DNA from: Cyanothece sp. BG0011
Lineage (GTDB): Bacteria > Cyanobacteriota > Cyanobacteriia > Cyanobacteriales > Microcystaceae
Assembly: GCF_003013815.1 (NCBI RefSeq)
Contig: NZ_PRLH01000191.1
Coordinates: 1 to 39,372, forward strand
Reading direction: 5' to 3'
DNA length: 39,372 bases
Translations under genes and position numbers: made by a program
Part shown: positions 16,722 to 24,224 of the stretch, piece by piece
Position numbering within the stretch: the stretch's first letter is position 1
Layout of the letters: every line of letters begins with the position of its first letter
The notes under the pieces: model-generated
What the model was told of the DNA's origin: nothing
The model's database searches: none
The model's input: only the letters and a program-made list of their open reading frames with translations

Positions 16722-16726
16722 AATTA

Positions 16727-17899
16727 CTAACAGGGAAGTTTGACCGTAAAAGTTGCCCCTTGACCTTCCCCCCGACTTTCAGCCTGTACTGTTCCACCAT
16801 GTAATTCCACCAACTGGCGAACGATGGCCAAACCTAAACCCAGGCCACCAAAGGAACGACTCGTAGAACTATTGGCCTGCCGAAAACGTTCAAAGACATA
16901 GGGCAAAAATTCTGCACTGATCCCTTGACCTGTGTCAGCCACCACAATTTCTACGTGAGAGTTAATCCGTTGTAGAACAATGGTTACCTCTCCCTGTTTC
17001 GGTGTGAATTTGACGGCATTGCTGAGTAAATTCCAGACAATCTGCTGTAATCGCTCAGAATCTCCTAAAATGGGGCTGGCTGCTGGATCGAGAGCCGATT
17101 GCAGTCGGATATTTTTTGCATCTGCAGCCGGTTTAAGGGTATCGATCGCTGCTTTAATCACTGGTAATAGTTCCATAGCTCGAATCTGAAGGCGCATCTT
17201 ACCAGTAATAATTCGGGAAACATCGAGGAGATCATCAATCAAATGTGCCTGAGATATGGCATTGCGTTCGATTATTTGCAAACCCCGATTTAGTCCTGCT
17301 TCATCTAAATTTTTGCTTTGCAAAATCCCAGACCAACCTAGGATGGCATTGAGGGGAGTCCGAAGTTCATGGGAAATAGTTGAGAGAAATTCGTCTTTCA
17401 AGCGATTCATCTTCTCAGCTTCGGCCCGTGCTTTTTGTTCTTGCACCAGAAGTTTAGCTCGCTCTTCTTCTAGTTGCTGACGCAGTCGGATTTCTTTTGC
17501 CAATTCGTCGATCTTCTTGTTAAGGAGAATAAATCGGGTACTGGCAGATTCCCGTTGTTTTAATCGTAATAAAATCAGTGCAGGGAATTCGGGGGAGGAA
17601 GGGCGCACGGTTGCCCCTTCGCAGCGACATAAGCAAGTTTCTCCGTTGTTGGTAGTCCAGGCTAATGCTCCGATCACCATTTCTCCGCTGCTCGAACAAT
17701 TGCGCAGATATTGCTTAACCTGATGCGGAGGATTGGTGACCAACTCAAAGAGGGTTTTTCCTTGTACTATCTGAGGGGATAGCCCCAATAACTTGGAGAA
17801 GGACGGGTTAACTGCCAGTATTTGACCTTTTTGTGCCATCAGGAGCATCGGCTCCGGCAAAACTTTAGCAAATTCTAGGAACTGTTCGGGACTTACCAA
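16727..17899 (-). CDS. PAS-domain sensor histidine kinase
   Basis: 390 residues. A PAS domain (about 8-110) is followed by a coiled-coil linker (125-168), a HisKA dimerisation domain with H177 in [14 protein letters not shown], and a HATPase_c domain. The HATPase has the N box ([16 protein letters not shown]), G1 (DTGQGIS) and G2 ([10 protein letters not shown]). It has no membrane segments and should be a soluble cytoplasmic kinase. The start is a TTG at 17899 inside the last codons of the upstream MetOD1 gene (7-bp overlap), with GGGAGA just upstream. This indicates translational coupling. The partner protein is probably its signal input. No response regulator is adjacent. Confidence 0.92.
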   Translation of the reverse strand: MVSPEQFLEFAKVLPEPMLLMAQKGQILAVNPSFSKLLGLSPQIVQGKTLFELVTNPPHQVKQYLRNCSSSGEMVIGALAWTTNNGETCLCRCEGATVRPSSPEFPALILLRLKQRESASTRFILLNKKIDELAKEIRLRQQLEEERAKLLVQEQKARAEAEKMNRLKDEFLSTISHELRTPLNAILGWSGILQSKNLDEAGLNRGLQIIERNAISQAHLIDDLLDVSRIITGKMRLQIRAMELLPVIKAAIDTLKPAADAKNIRLQSALDPAASPILGDSERLQQIVWNLLSNAVKFTPKQGEVTIVLQRINSHVEIVVADTGQGISAEFLPYVFERFRQANSSTSRSFGGLGLGLAIVRQLVELHGGTVQAESRGEGQGATFTVKLPC

Positions 17900-18441
17900 T
17901 CATTTTCTCCCTTAAAATATTCTCTTCCTTGACTGGCTTGGGCCTCGGCAGTGGGTTGCAAATAAATCACCACTCGGCAACCCGATGCACCCATGGCAAT
18001 GGTCTCTTGTAATTCTACCTTGGCATAACCGAGATTGTCCGCTGCAATGGAACCAAAAACATTTGAGGTCATCATGCACATGGCAGGGCGATCAATCACT
18101 TTGTCCCCAAAGGGACAAGCATTATTCCCTAAGACAATCTTTTCATCGGTTTGTTCGATAATATAAAAGTCGCCCTGAATGCGCTTTTTTAAGTCTACTA
18201 AAACCTCACCTACTTGCTCTGGAGTTAGGCGAGATACCTTTAAAGCTGCTTTATAGTCTTGGTCTATGTGTTTTCCCATGTTTTGACCCACCACACTAAT
18301 AAACCCTGAAGTTTCTTCTAAACCGACAACATCCTGTAATGTACCGGCTAACTCGTGAATTAAGGTCCGCAAAAATCTATCTCGCTCCAAAGGTATTGTC
18401 AAATTTTTCACGGGTATTTTAGACTCAAGAGGACTATTCAT
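17893..18441 (-). CDS. MetOD1 (methanogen output domain 1) sensor protein
   Basis: 182 residues. The N-terminal helical segment ([20 protein letters not shown]) leads to a domain with three cysteines: C109 in NNACPFGD, C122 in RPAMCMMTS, and C155 in [11 protein letters not shown]. This arrangement fits the MetOD1 domain, first described in methanogen signalling proteins and related to V4R/heme-NO-binding folds. The cysteines could bind a metal, cofactor or redox signal (inference). It overlaps the downstream histidine kinase by 7 bp, strongly suggesting a two-protein signalling module in which this protein senses and the kinase transmits. Confidence 0.75.
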   Translation of the reverse strand: MNSPLESKIPVKNLTIPLERDRFLRTLIHELAGTLQDVVGLEETSGFISVVGQNMGKHIDQDYKAALKVSRLTPEQVGEVLVDLKKRIQGDFYIIEQTDEKIVLGNNACPFGDKVIDRPAMCMMTSNVFGSIAADNLGYAKVELQETIAMGASGCRVVIYLQPTAEAQASQGREYFKGENDW

Positions 18442-18724
18442 GGCAATATCTAATAAACATAGTTCAGTAAAAATTTACCCAAACCATAACTATAATGCTA
18501 TTGGGGGACTTATACAATCTAACTAAAGATTGACTTAACTCAAAAGCAAATAGTCGTTGAAGATGGCAAATGAAGAGCGATCGCTTAGGAACCCTTTTGC
18601 TTTGCCCCCTCTTTTTTAGCCGACTCTTATTATACTGCTTTTTTTGGCTATAATTATTATTTTAACATAAATTTTTGTTGTTTATTTACTATTATTCTCG
18701 GTCTTGTCAGGAATATTAAAAGAT

Positions 18725-19174
18725 ATGAGCAAAGCCACGATTCAAATTACTAACTATCAAGAACAAATAGAATCAATTAAACAAATTAGAGTCAATGTAT
18801 TTCAAAAAGAACAAGGGGTTGATCCTGCTTTAGAATTTGATGGTTATGATGATAATTGTCTTCATTTTCTTGCTTATTTAGATGGAAAACCAGTAGGAAC
18901 CACAAGAATTAGATATTTAGATGAAAGTACCGCAAAAATAGAACGATTAGCCGTTTTAAATCATGCAAGAGGCCAAGGTATTGGTAAAGCATTAATGAAA
19001 GCAGCGATCGCTTTTATTCAAGAACAAAAAACTTACCAAAAAATTATTATTCATGCTCAAGTTTATATTCAAAGTTTATATGAAAAATTAGACTTTGAAC
19101 CCATAGGCAATCGCTTTATTGAAGCAGATATTGTTCATATTAAAATGGTTAAGTTATTAGGGAATAGGGAATAG
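18725..19174 (+). CDS. GNAT family N-acetyltransferase
   Basis: 149 residues from the ATG at 18725; an upstream in-frame TTG would add seven residues. Motif A, the acetyl-CoA pyrophosphate loop, is LNHARGQGIGKALM. Upstream strands read FLAYLDGKPVGTTRIRYLDE, and YEKLDFEPIGNRF is motif B. It resembles the ElaA/YjcF-like branch (FQKEQGVDPALEFDGYD). The acceptor is unknown. Its last four codons and stop are formed by the heptamer array that starts at 19159. Confidence 0.88.
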   Translation: MSKATIQITNYQEQIESIKQIRVNVFQKEQGVDPALEFDGYDDNCLHFLAYLDGKPVGTTRIRYLDESTAKIERLAVLNHARGQGIGKALMKAAIAFIQEQKTYQKIIIHAQVYIQSLYEKLDFEPIGNRFIEADIVHIKMVKLLGNRE

Positions 19175-19200
19175 GGAATAGGGAATAGGGAATAGGGAAC
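19159..19200 (+). repeat. Heptamer array, AGGGAAT x5 plus AGGGAAC
   Basis: Five perfect tandem heptamers and one imperfect. The first two contribute the C-terminal GNRE and stop codon of the GNAT gene. Confidence 0.95.
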
Positions 19201-19262
19201 AGTTAAGTAAATTATTGAATATAATTAAAATAATGAAATTTTTATAAATAAACGTTTAATCA

Positions 19263-20774
19263 ATGTCTAAAGAAGTTATCGTTATAGGAGCAGGAATCGG
19301 TGGATTAACCGCCGGGGCATTACTCGCTCGTCGGGGTTATGATGTTACCGTGTACGAACAGGCTTACGTACCGGGGGGTTGTGCTTCAACCTTTAAACGT
19401 CGTGGGTTTACCTTCGATGTAGGGGCGACACAAGTGGCAGGGTTAGAACCCGGTGGCATTCATCACCGCATCTTTGCAGCATTAGACATTGACTTACCCC
19501 CTGTAACCCCTTGTGATCCCGCTTGTGCCGTCTTTTTACCAGGGGAAACCCAAGCGATTAATGTGTGGCGCGATCGCAAAAAATGGCAACAAGAAAGACA
19601 AAAACAGTTCCCCGGCAGTGAACCTTTTTGGCAGTTATTAGCTAAACTATTTCAAGCGAGTTGGAAGTTTCAAGGGCGAGATCCGGTTTTACCTCCTCGT
19701 AATCTTTGGGATGTGTGGCAACTCACCACTGCTTTGCGCTTAGATACCTTGATCACGGTTCCCTTTACCTTGATGACAGTGGGGGATGCCTTACGCTTAT
19801 ATGGATTATACGATAATCAAAGACTGAAAACCTTTTTAGATTTACAATTAAAACTCTATTCTCAAGTCAACGCCGACGAAACCGCCTTATTGTATGCAGC
19901 CACCGCGTTAGGGGTATCCCAGGAACCCCAAGGATTATATCATTTACAAGGAAGTATGCAAGTATTAAGCGATCGCTTGGTGGAAGGGTTAGAACAACAT
20001 GGGGGAAAACTATTCACCGGCCATTCTGTTGAGAAAATAGAAACCCTTGAAAATCATCAAACTAAAGTGATTATCCGTCAGCGTAAAACAGGGAAAACCT
20101 TCACCAAAACCGCCGATCACGTTGTTGCTAATGTTCCTGTGCAAAATTTAGTTAAAATGATTGATGGTCTTAGGAAACCTAGGTTAAACCTCTATCAGCA
20201 ACGGGTGGATAAACTTCCCGAAGCATCCGGGGCCTTTGTTATTTACTTAGGAGTAACAGATGAAGCTATTCCGAAAAATTGTCCCCCTCATCTACAATTT
20301 TTGTATGATTATGACGGAGTAATTGGGGAAAATAATTCTTTATTTGTTTCAGTGAGTAAACTTGGAGATGGTCGGGCCCCAGACGGACAAAGAACCCTTA
20401 TCGCTTCAAGTTTCACCGATACGCAGATATGGAATAATATCAGTGAAGAAAAATATCAACAATTAAAACAAGAATATAGCATTGAAGCGATCGCCCGTTT
20501 AAGCAACTATTTTCAGCTTAATTCTAATACGATTATTCACCAAGAAGCAGCCACCCCTCGCACCTTTGCTTATTATACGGCCAGGGATAAGGGTATTGTC
20601 GGAGGGATTGGTCAACGGGTGTCGACCTTTGGTCCGTTTGGTATTGCCACCCGTACCCCAGTTAAAAATCTCTGGTTAGTCGGAGACTCAACCCATCCCG
20701 GAGAAGGAACTGCAGGGGTTAGTTATTCAGCATTAACCGCAGTCAGACAGATCGAAAATAAGAACTCTATTTAA
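19263..20774 (+). CDS. crtD: Carotenoid C-3',4' desaturase (CrtD type)
   Basis: 503 residues. FAD-dependent desaturase of the CrtI/CrtD/CrtH group. The N-terminal Rossmann motif is VIGAGIGGLTAGALLARRG, followed by PGGCASTFKRRGFTFDVGAT. The C-terminal FAD motif includes LWLVGDSTHPGEGTAGVSYS. The segment TPCDPACAVFLPGE and the overall length match the cyanobacterial CrtD subgroup, which introduces the 3',4' double bond in myxoxanthophyll synthesis. CrtH isomerases begin differently (PGGSAGYF). The enzyme should be membrane-associated. Monocistronic: a GTAGGGTGGGCA palindrome lies 7 bp after the stop. Confidence 0.85.
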   Translation: MSKEVIVIGAGIGGLTAGALLARRGYDVTVYEQAYVPGGCASTFKRRGFTFDVGATQVAGLEPGGIHHRIFAALDIDLPPVTPCDPACAVFLPGETQAINVWRDRKKWQQERQKQFPGSEPFWQLLAKLFQASWKFQGRDPVLPPRNLWDVWQLTTALRLDTLITVPFTLMTVGDALRLYGLYDNQRLKTFLDLQLKLYSQVNADETALLYAATALGVSQEPQGLYHLQGSMQVLSDRLVEGLEQHGGKLFTGHSVEKIETLENHQTKVIIRQRKTGKTFTKTADHVVANVPVQNLVKMIDGLRKPRLNLYQQRVDKLPEASGAFVIYLGVTDEAIPKNCPPHLQFLYDYDGVIGENNSLFVSVSKLGDGRAPDGQRTLIASSFTDTQIWNNISEEKYQQLKQEYSIEAIARLSNYFQLNSNTIIHQEAATPRTFAYYTARDKGIVGGIGQRVSTFGPFGIATRTPVKNLWLVGDSTHPGEGTAGVSYSALTAVRQIENKNSI

Positions 20775-20780
20775 AGTTTT

Positions 20781-20845
20781 GTAGGGTGGGCAAACTTTTG
20801 TACTTTATAGGTAGTCCAGATCAATCTCTGATTTGCCCACCTTAC
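20781..20845. repeat. GTAGGGTGGGCA palindrome after crtD
   Basis: GTAGGGTGGGCAAA (20781-20794) faces TTTGCCCACCTTAC (20832-20845) across about 37 nt. Same ends as the element at 14586, with a different interior. Confidence 0.85.
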
Positions 20846-20915
20846 CGTCTTAAAATTTTGTGTATAAACAGTCTCTTAATTGGCCTTGGTTGACTATTGA
20901 TTTATAGTAGTTAAT

Positions 20916-20957
20916 GAGAAAAAACACGACTAAGGAAATTTCGCCTTTAGCCGTGTT
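20916..20957 (-). terminator. Terminator of the 82-aa membrane protein gene
   Basis: On the minus strand AACACGGCTAAAGG pairs with CCTTAGTCGTGTT (one G-U, one bulge) and runs into a T-tract read from the A-run at 20919-20924. Confidence 0.8.
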
Positions 20958-20983
20958 CATACACTTTAATTTACTGTTTGAGT

Positions 20984-21232
20984 TTATTTGGAGTTTGTAG
21001 ATGTTTTAGTCTCGGACTCCAGTTGACTCTCAAGTCTAGGTAGTTGTTCTCGATGTGGGATATCTTCTGTTCTGAAAGCTGGACCCACACCTAACCCAAA
21101 AATAGCGGCAATAATGGCAAGAATCATCATAAATTCTTCTTTGGTCAAGCTAAACTTGAAATTCAGGTTTCCACTAAAACGAAATTTATTGTCATTTTCT
21201 GTTGACTTTCTTTCTGGCTTTTTATTACCCAT
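20984..21232 (-). CDS. 82-aa hypothetical membrane protein
   Basis: No family recognised. A basic, polar N-terminus (MGNKKPERKSTENDNKFRF) leads to one hydrophobic helix, MMILAIIAAIFGLGVGPAF (about 35-53). The acidic-polar tail contains REQLPRLESQLESETK. Probably one-pass, with the tail outside or in the lumen. It has a strong terminator and is divergent from the VMAP operon, sharing a 120-bp intergenic region with it. Confidence 0.65.
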   Translation of the reverse strand: MGNKKPERKSTENDNKFRFSGNLNFKFSLTKEEFMMILAIIAAIFGLGVGPAFRTEDIPHREQLPRLESQLESETKTSTNSK

Positions 21233-21352
21233 AATTGATTACTTCTCTGTATCTGTTCGTGTCTCTTTTATCATCCCCTATCCCTCTATATACCTGCATT
21301 CCCAGGATATTGCTTTAAACACCAGGTATTGACAAAATAAAGTTTTTATGAT

Positions 21353-23185
21353 ATGCCAAAATTGACCGCAGTTGGAAAAACAAAAATCATTTCAATTCTT
21401 TGTCAAAGCATACAAAGGTTGAATCGTTGGCCTGACTCAGAAACCATTTTAGTCAGTGGTTTCTCGTGTAGAAAAATAACAATTACCGTCGCAGAAATTC
21501 AAAAAAAATTATCTTATAATGATAATTTATCTGGTTATGAAATAGACTATTTAGCTAAACTTTTGTGGAAAGAGTTGATTTTTCAAAAAATAACTAAAAA
21601 TCGCAAAATTAATTCTTTGAAACAGCTTCAACTTCAATTTGCTCGTGATACTAATGAAGAAGAGAGAAATAGAATCAATTATTCTTTGGATACAATAATT
21701 AAAACTAATAATAAAAGCAATAATCATCAACAAAATGACTCTGATTTGATTAATTTTCTCAATGATGAAGCCTGTTATGAAGCCTATAAAACTTTTTATA
21801 TTACTAATGGTTCTTTTCGGACTTGCCAAAGATTTTTACAAGCATCAGCAAAAGAAAGTCAAAGTTCGACAACAGTAAAATATCTGGTTAACACAGTTAA
21901 TAATTTAGCCCAAAGCTTAAAAATTGATATTTTTGACATCAATGATTTATTTTTATTTGAATATCAACAAAAAGATTTGAAGCCTGAAGTTATTCTATCT
22001 ATTAAAAAAGAATCTTTACAAAATTTGAGAAACATTTTACAAAATCTTAGAAAAATTTTCTCTAACGATAATAACTTACCTGATATTAGTAAGATTCAGC
22101 AATATTATCTTGAGAAAAGTGGATGGAATACTCTAAAAAGAGGTAAAAAACCTGATCTTCTTACCTATTTATCAGAAAGAAAAGAAAATACTTTGTTAAG
22201 GTTTATCGCACATTTGATTAAATCAACTAATAATGATTTAGCAGAAGAACTGACTAATTGGTTGACAGTAAAAGGATGCTTTTTTGCTCAAACTCCTCAA
22301 GAATTTGATGCTGATCAATTTTTACGTCAATTTACTATACTTCTTGATATGAATGATAATCTTCCTCATTCTCAATCGTCACCTCAATCATTTCTCATGA
22401 TTAGCTTTAAAAAATCAAATAACAATTATAAAATTAGTTGTTGGTTTGCTTCAGAAAATCAATCAACACCAAGAAATATCCATCAATCAACCTTAACTAA
22501 TTTGAGAGAAATTAACCAAGAATTAGATAATACAGTTCAAAATTGCATGAATCAAATTATAGAGAAGGAATGGTTAGGATTTCACGAAGCTATTTCTTCT
22601 ATGAGAATAGAACTTTTCGTAGATTATAATTTAATTAATCTAGATTATTATGCTTGGGAATTTAAAATAGGAAGAAAAAAGAGAAGATTGCCTAATATTA
22701 TTTTACGGTTACAAGAAAGACAAGAATTAGTACAAATGCTTAATGATAAAAAATCACTATCAAGTAGTACGAGGCAAGAACTAACAGAACAGAATGAACA
22801 ATGGAATCAGAAATGGAATCAGTTAAATAATAATCAAGGAAATTTTGGATTAAAAAGTCAAATGCCAAGTCCTTATATTGGACTAAAATCTTGGAATTCT
22901 TTAACTCACTATTGTCTTGAATATTTAATTGATGATAGCTTACCAGCAGCGATTTGGTATAGAAATAAAAATGATCAATTTCGTCAAGAAATGATAGAAA
23001 CTACCATCAATAATTTACTGAAAAATAATATTAATCAGCTTCCTGATAAGTTGAGTAAAATTCGTAAACAAGCGAATGGAAATCCCACAGAAGTTGCTTC
23101 TCATTTATCATTACTGTGGGACCCTCCGAATCGTCCCCTTCCCCCCGAACCTGACAGTGAAAATTATCCCCTTGGACTTTTTTAA
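21353..23185 (+). CDS. VMAP-like protein (vWA-MoxR-associated) of a ternary conflict system
   Basis: 610 residues, very rich in Asn, Gln, Lys and Ile. The C-terminal half (about 330-610) fits the VMAP-C domain: SMRIELFVDYNLINLDYYAW, RLPNIILRLQER, WNQKWNQL, DSLPAAIWYR, and the closing HLSLLWDPPNRPLPPEPD typical of VMAP. The N-terminal ~320 residues are helical. They include a possible small effector-associated domain (1-80) and a segment around FRTCQRFLQASAKES, with no catalytic motif I recognise. Known ternary systems combine VMAP, a MoxR ATPase and a vWA protein as a signal-gated device coupled to an effector. It is separated from the MoxR gene by 2 bp. The VMAP call rests on motif recognition plus neighbourhood. 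Confidence 0.75.
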   Translation: MPKLTAVGKTKIISILCQSIQRLNRWPDSETILVSGFSCRKITITVAEIQKKLSYNDNLSGYEIDYLAKLLWKELIFQKITKNRKINSLKQLQLQFARDTNEEERNRINYSLDTIIKTNNKSNNHQQNDSDLINFLNDEACYEAYKTFYITNGSFRTCQRFLQASAKESQSSTTVKYLVNTVNNLAQSLKIDIFDINDLFLFEYQQKDLKPEVILSIKKESLQNLRNILQNLRKIFSNDNNLPDISKIQQYYLEKSGWNTLKRGKKPDLLTYLSERKENTLLRFIAHLIKSTNNDLAEELTNWLTVKGCFFAQTPQEFDADQFLRQFTILLDMNDNLPHSQSSPQSFLMISFKKSNNNYKISCWFASENQSTPRNIHQSTLTNLREINQELDNTVQNCMNQIIEKEWLGFHEAISSMRIELFVDYNLINLDYYAWEFKIGRKKRRLPNIILRLQERQELVQMLNDKKSLSSSTRQELTEQNEQWNQKWNQLNNNQGNFGLKSQMPSPYIGLKSWNSLTHYCLEYLIDDSLPAAIWYRNKNDQFRQEMIETTINNLLKNNINQLPDKLSKIRKQANGNPTEVASHLSLLWDPPNRPLPPEPDSENYPLGLF

Positions 23186-23187
23186 TT

Positions 23188-24219
23188 ATGACTTGGAAAC
23201 TATTTGAAGGCAACGGAACCCCTAAACCTGATAATTATTGGCCCAAACCCGAAGAAGACAAAAAAAATCCCCTTCCACCCCCTCCAACTTGGCGAGATTT
23301 TAGTGATCAAAAAGCAATGGATGAACGCAGGGGAAGAACCTTTCAAATTCCCAAAGACGATAAAATTATTGATTTAATCAATGCTGCCCTTTATTTACGT
23401 CGTCCCTTATTAGTTGAAGGTGAACCAGGAAGTGGCAAAAGTTCTTTGGCCTATGCAGTTGCTTATGAATTAGGTCTAGGAGAGGTCTTAAAATGGTCGA
23501 TTACTACCCGTTCTACCCTAACAGAAGGGTTATATTATTATGATGCTATTGGACGATTACGGGATACTCAACTAATGGGAAAAGAAAAAAACCCAGATGT
23601 TTTAGACCCCATTAAAAATATTGGAAACTATATTACTTTGGGACCCTTGGGAACAGCTTTTTTACCTCCGAAGAAAGGAGAAGCAAAAAAACCCAGAGTT
23701 TTGTTAATTGATGAAATCGATAAGAGTGATATTGACCTTCCTGACGATTTATTACAGATTTTTGAGGAAGGACGCTTTGAAATACCTGAATTAAAAAGAA
23801 TTGCTAAACAAAAGCGTTTAGTCGATGTTCGTACTTATGATCAGAAGATACGAACAATTGAGAATGGTTTTGTTCCTTGTGAAGTCTTTCCTTTTGTTGT
23901 TTTAACTAGCAACGGTAAACGAGACTTTCCTCCTGCATTTTTGAGACGTTGTTTACGAATTCAAATGAAAAAACCGACAAGAGATCATTTAGAAAACATT
24001 GTCAAAGCACATTTTGATGAAACAATAGTTACTAAAGCTGATCCCTATATTAAGGAATTTCTTGATTTAATTGAAGACGGGAATAAGTTGGCCATCGATC
24101 AATTATTGAATACTATTTTTTTGTTAACAAATGGCAACATAGATGAAAAGAATTTGAAAGCCCATCTTTTACAATCGTTAGATAGTTCAATGATGCCTGA
24201 AGATGAGAGTAACGGGTAA
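23188..24219 (+). CDS. MoxR-type AAA+ ATPase of the ternary system
   Basis: 343 residues. Walker A is GEPGSGKSS (about 78-86), Walker B is VLLIDEIDK (about 172-180), sensor 1 is VVLTSNGKRDFPPAF, and the arginine motif is FLRRCLRI. A proline-rich N-terminus (NPLPPPPTWRDF) precedes the ATPase core. MoxR ATPases act with vWA proteins as chaperone-like switches that drive conformational change in partner proteins. The gene is wedged between the VMAP gene (2-bp gap) and the vWA/FGE gene (5-bp gap), so the three are almost certainly co-translated. ATP hydrolysis should be intact. Confidence 0.92.
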   Translation: MTWKLFEGNGTPKPDNYWPKPEEDKKNPLPPPPTWRDFSDQKAMDERRGRTFQIPKDDKIIDLINAALYLRRPLLVEGEPGSGKSSLAYAVAYELGLGEVLKWSITTRSTLTEGLYYYDAIGRLRDTQLMGKEKNPDVLDPIKNIGNYITLGPLGTAFLPPKKGEAKKPRVLLIDEIDKSDIDLPDDLLQIFEEGRFEIPELKRIAKQKRLVDVRTYDQKIRTIENGFVPCEVFPFVVLTSNGKRDFPPAFLRRCLRIQMKKPTRDHLENIVKAHFDETIVTKADPYIKEFLDLIEDGNKLAIDQLLNTIFLLTNGNIDEKNLKAHLLQSLDSSMMPEDESNG

Positions 24220-24224
24220 AAATA

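Noticed and set aside
18560-18640. Short open frame around the GCGATCGC site between the MetOD1 and GNAT genes
   Set aside because: Only 18 codons, no ribosome binding site and no conserved features.
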